Positions 1-7,337 of a stretch of 48,405 nucleotides of DNA are shown piece after piece. Under the pieces are notes generated by a model. It did no database searches, had not been told where the DNA came from, and saw nothing but the letters and a program-made list of their open reading frames with translations. Origin of the DNA: Mycoplasmatota bacterium (GTDB lineage Bacteria > Bacillota_I > Bacilli_A > Izemoplasmatales > Hujiaoplasmataceae); assembly GCA_016342455.1 (NCBI GenBank), contig JAEIOE010000012.1:1-48405 (forward strand), given 5' to 3'. The position numbers and the translations under genes are program-made. Within the stretch, counting starts at the first letter, position 1. Each line of letters opens with the position of its first letter.

Positions 1-95
1 CTCTTTTTTTATTAAAATGAAGAGTATAAAAATAAGAAAAAAGTAGGTCAAAATACAAACTTTTGACACTACCTATTAACACCCAGGAGGTATTT

Positions 96-1073
96 ATGAA
101 TTTAGAACTACTACATGATTTCTATAAAAAGAATAATTTATCAGAAAACGATTATTTTGAAGCAAAGTCTCAAATAAGTTCTTTAAATGAAGTAGCTACA
201 AAGGATATTGATACAATTGATGTTTTGACACTAGATAAATTAATTGTTTATTTAGTTCAGGAAGAAAAAAATACAGTTCAGTCTTTTGTAGTGATGATGA
301 GATACTTTAGAGTAATTGATAGAAAAGACTTGTTTATACACTTAACAAAATATACAGGTATGCTAGGTGTAATTGATAATATTATAGATAGATTAGAAAA
401 ACTACATGGAAAAGAATTTGCTAAGCAAATATTAGGTAATTATCAAGCACCATATTTAGGGGTAAGTCCATATGAATTGCCTAATTACGCAAAAAATCTA
501 GTTGAACTTTTAGAAAAAAACCTTAAGAAAGAAGAAGTAAATAAGGTTTTAGCTGGCAATAATCATGGTATTCCAGAAAAATCATTATTACCTGAAAAGA
601 TAGAGTATGAGAATTCAAAGTCTTTAGAAGAATACTTAAAAGGAAGACATGATAGAAAAATCTTAGAATTAGAAAAGCATCTAAAAGAAAATACAGTTTG
701 GTTTGAACAAATCATAACTAAGGAAGTAATTGATTTTGTAAAAAGTAATCAGGAAGTACTATCTGCTAAGTTAGTTGGAGATAAGTTATATGTAACTAAG
801 ATACCTTATGATACGCTAAGTTACCTTAATGAGATAGATAAAACAAGAAAGAGATATTTTGCTTGTCATTGTCCTTTTGCAAGAGAAGCAATAAAAGCAG
901 GTCGGCCAGATTTATCAAAACGATTTTGTTATTGCTCCGCAGGTTTTGCAAAATACCCATTTGAAGTGATTCTCGGCCAAAATTTGGATGTTTCTGTAAT
1001 CGATACGGTTTTGGGAGAAAATCATTTATGTCAATTTGTTATTGACTTAAAAAATGTCGATTTTAAAAGGTAG
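96..1073 (+). CDS. Conserved-looking cytosolic protein with a C-terminal Cys cluster, function unknown
   Basis: A 325-residue soluble protein. The ATG at 96 is chosen because a strong AGGAGG lies at 85-90; the in-frame TTG at 63 has no such site. No signal peptide or membrane segment is visible, and the first 250 residues are charged and look mostly helical. The C-terminal 75 residues carry a Cys-x-Cys-Pro-Phe-Ala-Arg motif (Cys257, Cys259), a Cys-Tyr-Cys-Ser-Ala-Gly motif (Cys278, Cys280) and Cys312, which could bind a metal or act in thiol chemistry. I do not recognise the family with certainty and assign no function. It stands alone, ahead of a lipoprotein gene with its own promoter. Confidence 0.8.
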   Translation: MNLELLHDFYKKNNLSENDYFEAKSQISSLNEVATKDIDTIDVLTLDKLIVYLVQEEKNTVQSFVVMMRYFRVIDRKDLFIHLTKYTGMLGVIDNIIDRLEKLHGKEFAKQILGNYQAPYLGVSPYELPNYAKNLVELLEKNLKKEEVNKVLAGNNHGIPEKSLLPEKIEYENSKSLEEYLKGRHDRKILELEKHLKENTVWFEQIITKEVIDFVKSNQEVLSAKLVGDKLYVTKIPYDTLSYLNEIDKTRKRYFACHCPFAREAIKAGRPDLSKRFCYCSAGFAKYPFEVILGQNLDVSVIDTVLGENHLCQFVIDLKNVDFKR

Positions 1074-1088
1074 ATTTCTTGCTTTATA

Positions 1089-1117
1089 TTGTTAAAATAA
1101 CATAGTTATGATAGAAT
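1089..1117 (+). promoter_or_regulatory. Probable sigma-A type promoter of the lipoprotein gene
   Basis: TTGTTA (1089-1094), a 17-base spacer and TAGAAT (1112-1117) lie about 30 bases before the start codon, with an AGGAGGA ribosome site between. No terminator is visible after the preceding gene, so read-through is also possible. Confidence 0.5.
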
Positions 1118-1147
1118 AAGTTGTATTAATTAGGAGGAGATTTGATT

Positions 1148-2281
1148 ATGAAGAAAAAATTATTATCTATAGCATTACTCGTAGTAATGGTATTTACATT
1201 TGCAAGTTGTGATATACTCTCTACAATTTTAGCCGCGAAAGGTTTTTACGAAGAATATCAAGAGTATTCAGGAGTGTATGAAAATGCAACTCAAATGACA
1301 ATAGAAACAGAAATTGATTTAACAATTATAGATACTACAGTTGTTGACACATTAGAAGAAATTCATTCAAGAGTTTACTTAATATTAGACAAAGAATCTG
1401 ACTTCTTATATGTGGAACAAGAACTATATGATATAGCTAAAACAAGCGTTTATGAAGATGCTGAAGACCTATATGTAGAGTATATAATAGGTGAAGGAGA
1501 TATCGTTACTGCAACTATTCCAGTAGAAGCGGATCGTTTTGATGCAAACATGAATGCAAATATCTTAAATGATAATTTCAGCTATGAATCTGTTTCAAAC
1601 GAAAACATTATTGCTGACCATACATATTCATTTGATGTAAACCTAAATCAAGCAGTTAACTTAGATGAACTTGGTGGTTTCGTAGATCAATTAGCTTTAT
1701 TTGGTGGAGACTTATCATCGTTTGATAATGCAATTGCTCATGTAGAAATATCATTTACATCTCAAGATTCTGTAATTGATGTTACAGCTACAGTAGATGA
1801 CTACACTATTACATTTGCAGATGAAACTTATATTACTTTAGATTTAGTAAATCATACAGTATTATCTGTTCCTGAAACATTTGAAATGCCTAATGTATTT
1901 GCAGCACCTTATCAATTTGTAGCTCCAGCAGATATCTTATTAGCTAGAAGAGCTTATACAGTTGATGAAACTATTGTTTATCCAGCAGTATCTGGAACAA
2001 ACGGATATTCTAAACTTGTGTTACCAGCAGGAACTTATGCCTTAGAAACTGATAGTGTTGGCTTATTCACATATACACTATTTGAAGCAGACGGAGTTAC
2101 AGCTGTCGATATGACATCAGGTGAATTGGTATTGACTGAAGAAACAACTTTATACTTATACTTAATGCCTACTGCAGATTTCACAACGGATTTAGTATTT
2201 GTGTCTACTGCAGAACCAGTTGAAACAACTACAGAAGCTCCAGTTACTACGGAAGAACCTGTAACGACTACAGCAGAATAA
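1148..2281 (+). CDS. Secreted lipoprotein with Thr-rich C-terminal tail, function unknown
   Basis: A 377-residue lipoprotein. ATG 1148 follows AGGAGGA at 1132-1138 with good spacing; the TTG two codons upstream is a poorer start. The N-terminus has Lys residues, a hydrophobic stretch and a Phe-Ala-Ser-Cys lipobox, so it should be processed by signal peptidase II and anchored by a lipid. The body is acidic and rich in Thr, Val and Ile, consistent with beta structure on the cell surface. The last 25 residues are Thr/Glu/Pro repeats of the TTEAPVTTEE type, resembling a flexible or glycosylated stalk. Similar Thr-rich stretches occur in two other lipoproteins of this window. No enzymatic motif is recognisable. 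Confidence 0.85.
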   Translation: MKKKLLSIALLVVMVFTFASCDILSTILAAKGFYEEYQEYSGVYENATQMTIETEIDLTIIDTTVVDTLEEIHSRVYLILDKESDFLYVEQELYDIAKTSVYEDAEDLYVEYIIGEGDIVTATIPVEADRFDANMNANILNDNFSYESVSNENIIADHTYSFDVNLNQAVNLDELGGFVDQLALFGGDLSSFDNAIAHVEISFTSQDSVIDVTATVDDYTITFADETYITLDLVNHTVLSVPETFEMPNVFAAPYQFVAPADILLARRAYTVDETIVYPAVSGTNGYSKLVLPAGTYALETDSVGLFTYTLFEADGVTAVDMTSGELVLTEETTLYLYLMPTADFTTDLVFVSTAEPVETTTEAPVTTEEPVTTTAE

Positions 2282-2302
2282 TTTTTAACAAAAATATAAA
2301 AG

Positions 2303-2330
2303 AAAAAGCCTAAATTTAGGCTTTTTTTCT
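2303..2330 (+). terminator. Intrinsic terminator after the lipoprotein gene
   Basis: AAAAAGCCTAAATTTAGGCT forms a near-perfect self-complementary hairpin followed by a T run. A-rich sequence on its other side lets it also serve the convergent minus-strand gene. Confidence 0.85.
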
Positions 2331-2342
2331 TTGCGTAATCAT

Positions 2343-2969
2343 TCAGATTTCAAGTTTAAAACACTTTAATTCATTCTCTTCATCCTGGATTTGATTGAAT
2401 CCCATCTTCTTAAGATAATTCTCATGTTTTTCACTGTTAGTGTAAGTAATTAAACTAGTGATTCCTTTTTTAGAAAATATCTCTTTATTATGTTTGAAAA
2501 TATATTCTCCCATTTGAAAATCTCTATAAATTGGAACTACATAATCAAAGTCAATTCTTAAAGTATTATCATTCACCTTAGAGCCAACAAACAATCCAGC
2601 AGGTACTACATTTCTAAGAATATAGAAACTAATATCTGATTTATCAATTTCAATTGTTGATGTATCAAAGAATTTAGCGATATCTTCTTTGTAATAATCT
2701 AAAAAATTATCCAAATAAACCGAATTTTTATCTATTGGTAAGGTTTTAAAGTAATCACTCGTTTTATACATTTTGTATAGATAGTAAAGATTGATTAAAA
2801 CTGTTGAAAAATTTAATAACGCTACTGGAATAGAATCAATTAGGATACCATATACTGCGTAGGCTACCCCTCCTAACAAGTTGATCCATCTGAATTTTCT
2901 AGGAGAACTCATTAATATTGACACTAAAATTGTTATTGATGCTGCATAACCTAAATATTCGTAAAACAT
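2343..2969 (-). CDS. YgjV-like membrane domain fused to a GNAT-like acetyltransferase domain
   Basis: A 208-residue protein. Residues 1 to about 75 hold three short hydrophobic segments with a Pro-Arg-Lys-Phe-Arg-Trp loop and a Gly-Gly-Val-Ala-Tyr segment, the pattern of YgjV-type inner-membrane proteins. Residues 80-208 are soluble and end like GNAT N-acetyltransferases: a Val-Val-Pro-x-Tyr-Arg-x-x-x-x-Gly cofactor-loop motif and a late Tyr-Leu-Lys-Lys-Met-Gly-Phe motif. The start is supported by GGAGGTGG just upstream. It is convergent with the lipoprotein gene. The substrate cannot be guessed; the membrane domain may only localise the transferase. The YgjV part rests on pattern similarity, the GNAT part on motif spacing. 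Confidence 0.7.
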   Translation of the reverse strand: MFYEYLGYAASITILVSILMSSPRKFRWINLLGGVAYAVYGILIDSIPVALLNFSTVLINLYYLYKMYKTSDYFKTLPIDKNSVYLDNFLDYYKEDIAKFFDTSTIEIDKSDISFYILRNVVPAGLFVGSKVNDNTLRIDFDYVVPIYRDFQMGEYIFKHNKEIFSKKGITSLITYTNSEKHENYLKKMGFNQIQDEENELKCFKLEI

Positions 2970-3126
2970 CTAACCACCTCCATAGAATTTTACAAGATAG
3001 TATAACACATTATTGTAAATTTTATAATAAAAATAACTTGTTAATTGTCGTAATTTGTAATGAAATCTTTAGAAAAGCGGAGTAACTGTAGAAAATAGAG
3101 CTTCTATAATATATTTTCTAATTATC

Positions 3127-3155
3127 TTGACAACGCTTTCAGCGAATGATAGAAT
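3127..3155 (+). promoter_or_regulatory. Promoter of the TetR-symporter operon
   Basis: A consensus TTGACA (3127-3132), a 17-base spacer and TAGAAT (3150-3155). A cre-like sequence (3128-3141, 13 of 14 matches to TGWAANCGNTNWCA by eye) overlaps the -35 box. Confidence 0.75.
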
Positions 3156-3166
3156 ATCTATATATA

Positions 3167-3183
3167 TGATAGACTGACTATCA
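3167..3183 (+). promoter_or_regulatory. Candidate TetR operator
   Basis: TGATAG-ACTGA-CTATCA is a perfect 6-bp inverted repeat with a 5-bp spacer, between the -10 box and the ribosome site of the TetR gene. The half-site TGATAG also occurs at 3147-3152, exactly 20 bp upstream and overlapping the -10 region. The arrangement fits autorepression; binding is inferred. Confidence 0.6.
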
Positions 3184-3195
3184 AGGAGTGATTTA

Positions 3196-3810
3196 GTGAA
3201 AACCTTACAGCAAGCAAAATATGATTTAGTCCTTTCAAGCATCAAACCTTTAATGCTTGAAAATGGAATTGTGAATTTAAAGATTTCAGATATTGCAAAA
3301 GAAATCGAAGTAGGAGAAGCAACTATTTATAGATATTTTGGATCTAAGACAAATATTGTTATTGAAGTTGGTGTTTCTCTATGGGAAGATATCTTCAAAG
3401 AAATTAATAATCTTAAAACAAAAGAAACAGGCTATGCCTCAGTAAAAGGCTTCTTCAATTTCTTTTTGGATGGTTATAAAAACAATAGAGAAGTTTTTAC
3501 GTTTTTAGATGAATTTGATTCTCTAATGGTGAAAGAGAAAGTGTCAAAAGAAGCCTTACAAGACTATGATTTAGCTTTATACAATGTTAAAAGTCTTTAT
3601 GATGGATTCTTTAGTAAAGGCTTAGCGGATAATACAATTAAGAAAGATATAAACCCGGATGAGTTCTATTACACTACAACACATATGATATTAGGCATTT
3701 GCAAAAGACTAGCTGCTATAGGGGCTATTCTTAGCTCAGATGATTTAGTACAAGATGTTATCCAAATCAAATTGGGTATTGATATTTGTATGCAATATAT
3801 AAAAAATTGA
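3196..3810 (+). CDS. TetR/AcrR-family transcriptional regulator
   Basis: A 204-residue DNA-binding regulator. It starts at GTG 3196 behind AAGGAGTG. Residues 10-55 are the TetR helix-turn-helix: the Ile-Ser-Asp-Ile-Ala-Lys-Glu helix, a turn at Val-Gly-Glu, and the recognition helix with the Thr-Ile-Tyr-Arg-Tyr-Phe-Gly-Ser-Lys signature. The rest is the helical ligand-binding and dimerisation domain, whose ligand is unknown. It is the first gene of an operon with a GPH symporter 15 bases downstream and a glycosyltransferase-like gene, so it probably controls sugar or glycoside handling and its own promoter. Confidence 0.9.
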   Translation: MKTLQQAKYDLVLSSIKPLMLENGIVNLKISDIAKEIEVGEATIYRYFGSKTNIVIEVGVSLWEDIFKEINNLKTKETGYASVKGFFNFFLDGYKNNREVFTFLDEFDSLMVKEKVSKEALQDYDLALYNVKSLYDGFFSKGLADNTIKKDINPDEFYYTTTHMILGICKRLAAIGAILSSDDLVQDVIQIKLGIDICMQYIKN

Positions 3811-3825
3811 AAGAGAGATTATTAA

Positions 3826-5181
3826 ATGAAGAAAATTACTAAGAAGAAAATGTGGGTATTCGCACTAGGACAATTCGGTTGGGCGATACTTGGAGGAATC
3901 ATTACGAACTGGTTAGTTTATTTCTATGCGCCAGAACAAGAAACAATCAATCTAGGACATAAACTATATCTTACTCAAGGTGCGGTGGTGTTTGGAGTAT
4001 TTACGATTGTTGGTTTAGTTACGATGGGCTCTAGAATATTTGATGCTTTTACAGATCCATTAATAGCTACAGTTTCAGACAAGTCAAGACATCGTCTTGG
4101 TAGAAGAATACCATTCTTGAGATACGCTGCTTTTCCTTTTGCGTTAGTTACAGTTTTAGTATTTGTATTACCTACTGATGGAATCAGTATGTTAAACAAT
4201 GTTTGGTTCACAGTGATGTTATTATTATTCTATTTATTTATGACAATGTACTGTACACCATTTAATGCTTTAATTCCAGAACTTGGAAAAACACAAGATG
4301 ATAAAATCAATATTTCTACTTATATTTCAATTACCTTTATTCTAGGTACAGCCCTAGCATATTCATCTCCATTTATATGGGATATGTTAATTGGATCAGG
4401 AATAGAAAGAATGACAGCGATTAGAATCACATTTGGTATGTTAGCATTTATTGCTTTATTACTTATGTGGGTTCCAGCATTTTTCATTAAAGAATCTGAT
4501 TATACAGATACAACACCATCAAATACAGATACATTTAAATCATTAACAAAAACATTTAAAAACAAAAGTTTCCAAACTTTTGTCGCATCAGATATATTCT
4601 ATTGGATAGCTTTAACCTTATTCCAAACAGGATTGCCTTTCTTTGTAACTACATTACTAGGGTTAGAAGAAACAATGGTTACTATGTACTTCTTAGTAAT
4701 GACTGTAACATCTTTCCTATTCTATATGCCTGTTAATGCATTGGCTAAGAAAATTGGTAAGAAGAAGTTAGTTGTTGTTGGCTTTAGTGCTTTTGCTTTG
4801 GTATTTGCATTCTCAATGTTTATTGGTCTTTATGGTTTCTCAGTCGTTGCACAAGGATACATAATGGCAATAGCTGCGGCTATCCCTATGGCTATCTTAG
4901 GTATTTTACCTCAAGCAATTGTTGCTGATATTGCACAAGCAGACGCTTTAACTACTGGTGAAAATCGTGGTGGTATGTTCTATGCAGCGAGAACTTTCTC
5001 ATTTAAACTAGGACAAGCAGTTTCAATGTTGATATTTACAAGTTTAGCTACTATCGGAGCTGGGTCAGGATTAGGATACAGAGTTGCACTAGGTTTTGCT
5101 GTATTATTTACATTAATAGGAGCGCTTATTCTTACAAGATATAACGAAAAGAAAGTATTAGAAATATTGGAAGTGAAATAA
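3826..5181 (+). CDS. GPH-family (MFS superfamily) sugar/cation symporter
   Basis: A 451-residue integral membrane protein with about 12 hydrophobic segments. The loop after the second segment has the Ser-Asp-Lys-Ser-Arg-x-Arg-x-Gly-Arg-Arg-x-Pro-Phe motif typical of glycoside-pentoside-hexuronide:cation symporters. The conserved Asp in the preceding Phe-Thr-Asp-Pro segment and the Gln-Ala-Ile-Val-Ala-Asp-Ile-Ala motif in the C-terminal half fit that family. Length matches the usual 450-470. It is translated 15 bases after the TetR gene and its stop overlaps the next start by one base, so the genes are coupled. The expected role is uptake of a glycoside or oligosaccharide with Na+ or H+; the substrate is not determinable. 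Confidence 0.85.
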   Translation: MKKITKKKMWVFALGQFGWAILGGIITNWLVYFYAPEQETINLGHKLYLTQGAVVFGVFTIVGLVTMGSRIFDAFTDPLIATVSDKSRHRLGRRIPFLRYAAFPFALVTVLVFVLPTDGISMLNNVWFTVMLLLFYLFMTMYCTPFNALIPELGKTQDDKINISTYISITFILGTALAYSSPFIWDMLIGSGIERMTAIRITFGMLAFIALLLMWVPAFFIKESDYTDTTPSNTDTFKSLTKTFKNKSFQTFVASDIFYWIALTLFQTGLPFFVTTLLGLEETMVTMYFLVMTVTSFLFYMPVNALAKKIGKKKLVVVGFSAFALVFAFSMFIGLYGFSVVAQGYIMAIAAAIPMAILGILPQAIVADIAQADALTTGENRGGMFYAARTFSFKLGQAVSMLIFTSLATIGAGSGLGYRVALGFAVLFTLIGALILTRYNEKKVLEILEVK

Positions 5182-6620
5182 TGGATAGAACGAGTATTAT
5201 TTTTGGAAATAAGATAGATAGTAAAACAGTGAAGAAAGCAAATAAATCAAAAGCTAAATTCTTGAAAAAATTTGGTGATGATTCAGATAAACTATATCAT
5301 TTGGCTTTACAAGATATTGATAGCTTACAGGCTATCAATGTCTCTAACTTAGTTAGTAGTGATAAGCCATTAACATTACCTGAAAAATCACTAATTGTTG
5401 GTAATATTAGAATGGGATTTGGACACTATAGAATCGCTATCGCAATTGCTAGTTGTGCAAATGCTTTAGGCTATAAACCATTATGGTTTGATTTATCAAG
5501 TTATCCAGCCTCAACAGGTTCTAAAATAATTAAACATCAAAATGATTTATATAGTATGGGAAGTCGTTGGTCTCAAAAATATAAACTCTTTAATAAACTA
5601 TATTGGGAACCTTTAAATAGTGAAGGCTTTAGAAAGATTGAATATAATGCAATCGATCAAAAAAACGCAGAAATATTTACTCCTTTATTAAATGACTTTC
5701 CAAAAGACATACCATATATTGGAACACATGTATGGCCAACACAAGCAGCTGTGCATGCAGGGCTTACAAAGGTAGTAAATGTCATTCCAGATAACTGGCC
5801 AATGGCACTGCATTTATCAGAGGGAAGTATTCATACAGTACAAACTCCTTTTGCCTATTTAGGTTATAAAATGTTGCACGGTTTCTCAAAAACTAAATTA
5901 AAGGAAATGCCTGAAGGTAGCCTTTTCGAAACGGGTTACTATATCGATGATGAATTAGTGAGCAACATAGAATTAGATACTGCAAATAGACTTGCTAGAC
6001 TAGAAAAGGGTACAGCCTTAAGAATTCTGTTACCGGTAGGTGGAGCCGGGGCAGGTAAAGAAATATTTAAGGGAATGATTGAGTATTTATTACCATATAT
6101 TAAAGATGGTAAAGTACAGTTATTTTTAAATTTTGGAGATCATTTAAATGTTTGGAAATATCTTACAAATAGTATAACAGTTCTAGATTCTTTAACAGAA
6201 AAGGTCTTTAATGATTATAGTAGTTATAAAGAAATGGTTAAAAATGTGGATGCATTAGATAAAGGTATTTATGCAATCTATCATGAAGATATATTTGAAG
6301 CTGTATACTCTACGAATTTAATTATGAGATATATGGATGTTTTAGCTACAAAGCCTTCTGAACTTGCATATTATCCAATTCCTAAATTTTTTACTAAAAG
6401 AGTAGGTGGCCATGAAGCTTATGGAGCCTTGCACTCTAGTGAAATTGGTGATGGTACATTTGAATGTGATACATTACAAGAAATAGAAGGTATGCTAAAT
6501 ACATTGATTAATCAAAAAGATGTTCTACAATCAATGAATAACAATATCTTAAAGTTACATAAAATGAAACGCTACAACGGAGCTTATGAAGCAGTAAAAT
6601 TAGCTACAAAATCAAAATAA
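5181..6620 (+). CDS. Glycosyltransferase-like (GT-B fold) protein, function uncertain
   Basis: A 479-residue soluble protein whose start codon overlaps the symporter stop (TAATG). The N-terminal part has a Gly-Asn-Ile-Arg-Met-Gly-Phe-Gly-His-Tyr-Arg loop after a beta-strand, recalling the Gly-rich acceptor loop of diacylglycerol/MurG-like transferases. The middle has Val-Ile-Pro-Asp-Asn-Trp-Pro, placed like the acceptor-domain Asp/Trp motif of that superfamily. A Leu-Pro-Val-Gly-Gly-Ala-Gly-Ala-Gly-Lys segment opens the second half, and a late Ala-Thr-Lys-Pro-Ser-Glu-Leu motif resembles the nucleotide-sugar site. The GT-B assignment is inference from motif order. Being coupled to a sugar symporter suggests carbohydrate or glycolipid metabolism. 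Confidence 0.6.
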   Translation: MDRTSIIFGNKIDSKTVKKANKSKAKFLKKFGDDSDKLYHLALQDIDSLQAINVSNLVSSDKPLTLPEKSLIVGNIRMGFGHYRIAIAIASCANALGYKPLWFDLSSYPASTGSKIIKHQNDLYSMGSRWSQKYKLFNKLYWEPLNSEGFRKIEYNAIDQKNAEIFTPLLNDFPKDIPYIGTHVWPTQAAVHAGLTKVVNVIPDNWPMALHLSEGSIHTVQTPFAYLGYKMLHGFSKTKLKEMPEGSLFETGYYIDDELVSNIELDTANRLARLEKGTALRILLPVGGAGAGKEIFKGMIEYLLPYIKDGKVQLFLNFGDHLNVWKYLTNSITVLDSLTEKVFNDYSSYKEMVKNVDALDKGIYAIYHEDIFEAVYSTNLIMRYMDVLATKPSELAYYPIPKFFTKRVGGHEAYGALHSSEIGDGTFECDTLQEIEGMLNTLINQKDVLQSMNNNILKLHKMKRYNGAYEAVKLATKSK

Positions 6621-6623
6621 ATT

Positions 6624-6650
6624 GAAGAGGTTTTTATAACCTCTTTTTTA
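6624..6650 (+). terminator. Intrinsic terminator of the TetR-GPH-glycosyltransferase operon
   Basis: AAGAGGTT-TTTAT-AACCTCTT (6625-6645) followed by T residues, a few bases after the stop codon. Confidence 0.9.
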
Positions 6651-6664
6651 TTATTTGAAAAATA

Positions 6665-6678
6665 GTTCGAAATCGTAC
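6665..6678 (+). promoter_or_regulatory. Upstream MarR operator half of a pair (imperfect)
   Basis: GTTCGAAATCGTAC is an imperfect copy of the perfect palindrome at 6718-6731, with centres 53 bp (about five helical turns) apart and the promoter between. Binding by the MarR protein is inferred. Confidence 0.55.
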
Positions 6679-6686
6679 AATAACTA

Positions 6687-6715
6687 TTGACAAATATTTT
6701 TCTTCGTTGTATAAT
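6687..6715 (+). promoter_or_regulatory. Promoter of the MarR gene
   Basis: Consensus TTGACA (6687-6692), a 17-base spacer and TATAAT (6710-6715), flanked on both sides by the GTTCGAA-type repeats. Confidence 0.85.
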
Positions 6716-6717
6716 AT

Positions 6718-6731
6718 GTTCGAATTCGAAC
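6718..6731 (+). promoter_or_regulatory. Candidate MarR operator, perfect 14-bp palindrome
   Basis: GTTCGAATTCGAAC is a perfect palindrome right after the -10 box, over the expected transcription start. It is ideally placed for autorepression by the MarR protein encoded next. Confidence 0.65.
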
Positions 6732-6750
6732 TATAAGGAGGAATTTAAAA

Positions 6751-7248
6751 ATGAAAAAAATGAATTATATGGAATTTGAAAAGTTCCACAAAGATCTAAG
6801 AAAAGGTTTTAAACCAAGTACTCATATTAGAGTAAACCCTAGTGAAGTTGCTTTATTGAAATCTTTAGAGAAAGAACCTAATATGCCTTTTAAGTTTTAT
6901 GGAAGACATTTAAAATTAGAAAAAAGTTCATTCTCCTATGTTGTTGAATTGTTAGAAGTGAAAGAATTGATTACTAAATCAGAAGATCCAGAAGATAGAA
7001 GAAGAAAATCACTTGAGTTAACAGAAAAAGGAAAAGCGTTGGTTGAAGAACTAAATGAAGAATTTGATAAATATTTGGAAAAGAGATTTGAACATTTTTC
7101 TAAAGAAGATTTAGAAGACTTAGGAAAAGCATACGAAATTATTAAAAGGTTGAATAAGGTTTTAGAACAATCTCGTCCAAAAAGACATGAAGATGATGAT
7201 CGTCCAGAACATCCAAGACAGCCAGAACACAGAAAACCTAGAGACTAA
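6751..7248 (+). CDS. MarR-family regulator with a His/Arg/Glu-rich C-terminal tail
   Basis: A 165-residue winged-helix regulator behind AAGGAGG. Residues 30-105 hold the MarR domain: a helix-turn-helix around Lys-Leu-Glu-Lys-Ser-Ser-Phe-Ser-Tyr, then the wing Ser-Glu-Asp-Pro-Glu-Asp-Arg-Arg-Arg-Lys-Ser and a Leu-Thr-Glu-Lys-Gly-Lys segment. Residues 106-140 form the dimerisation helix. The last 25 residues are an unusual hydrophilic tail with repeated Arg-Pro-x-x-His and Pro-Glu-His motifs (five His), which might bind metal or nucleic acid. The gene has its own promoter between two palindromic sites and its own terminator, so it is probably autoregulated. Its other targets are unknown. Confidence 0.88.
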   Translation: MKKMNYMEFEKFHKDLRKGFKPSTHIRVNPSEVALLKSLEKEPNMPFKFYGRHLKLEKSSFSYVVELLEVKELITKSEDPEDRRRKSLELTEKGKALVEELNEEFDKYLEKRFEHFSKEDLEDLGKAYEIIKRLNKVLEQSRPKRHEDDDRPEHPRQPEHRKPRD

Positions 7249-7254
7249 ATTTAG

Positions 7255-7278
7255 AAGAGCTTATTTAAGCTCTTTTTT
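7255..7278 (+). terminator. Intrinsic terminator after the MarR gene
   Basis: AAGAGCTTA-TT-TAAGCTCTT (7255-7274) followed by a T run. Confidence 0.88.
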
Positions 7279-7337
7279 ATTGTTTTCTTTTAAAAACGAT
7301 ATAAATGAGTATAATGAATAGTAAGGAGTTGATGTAA

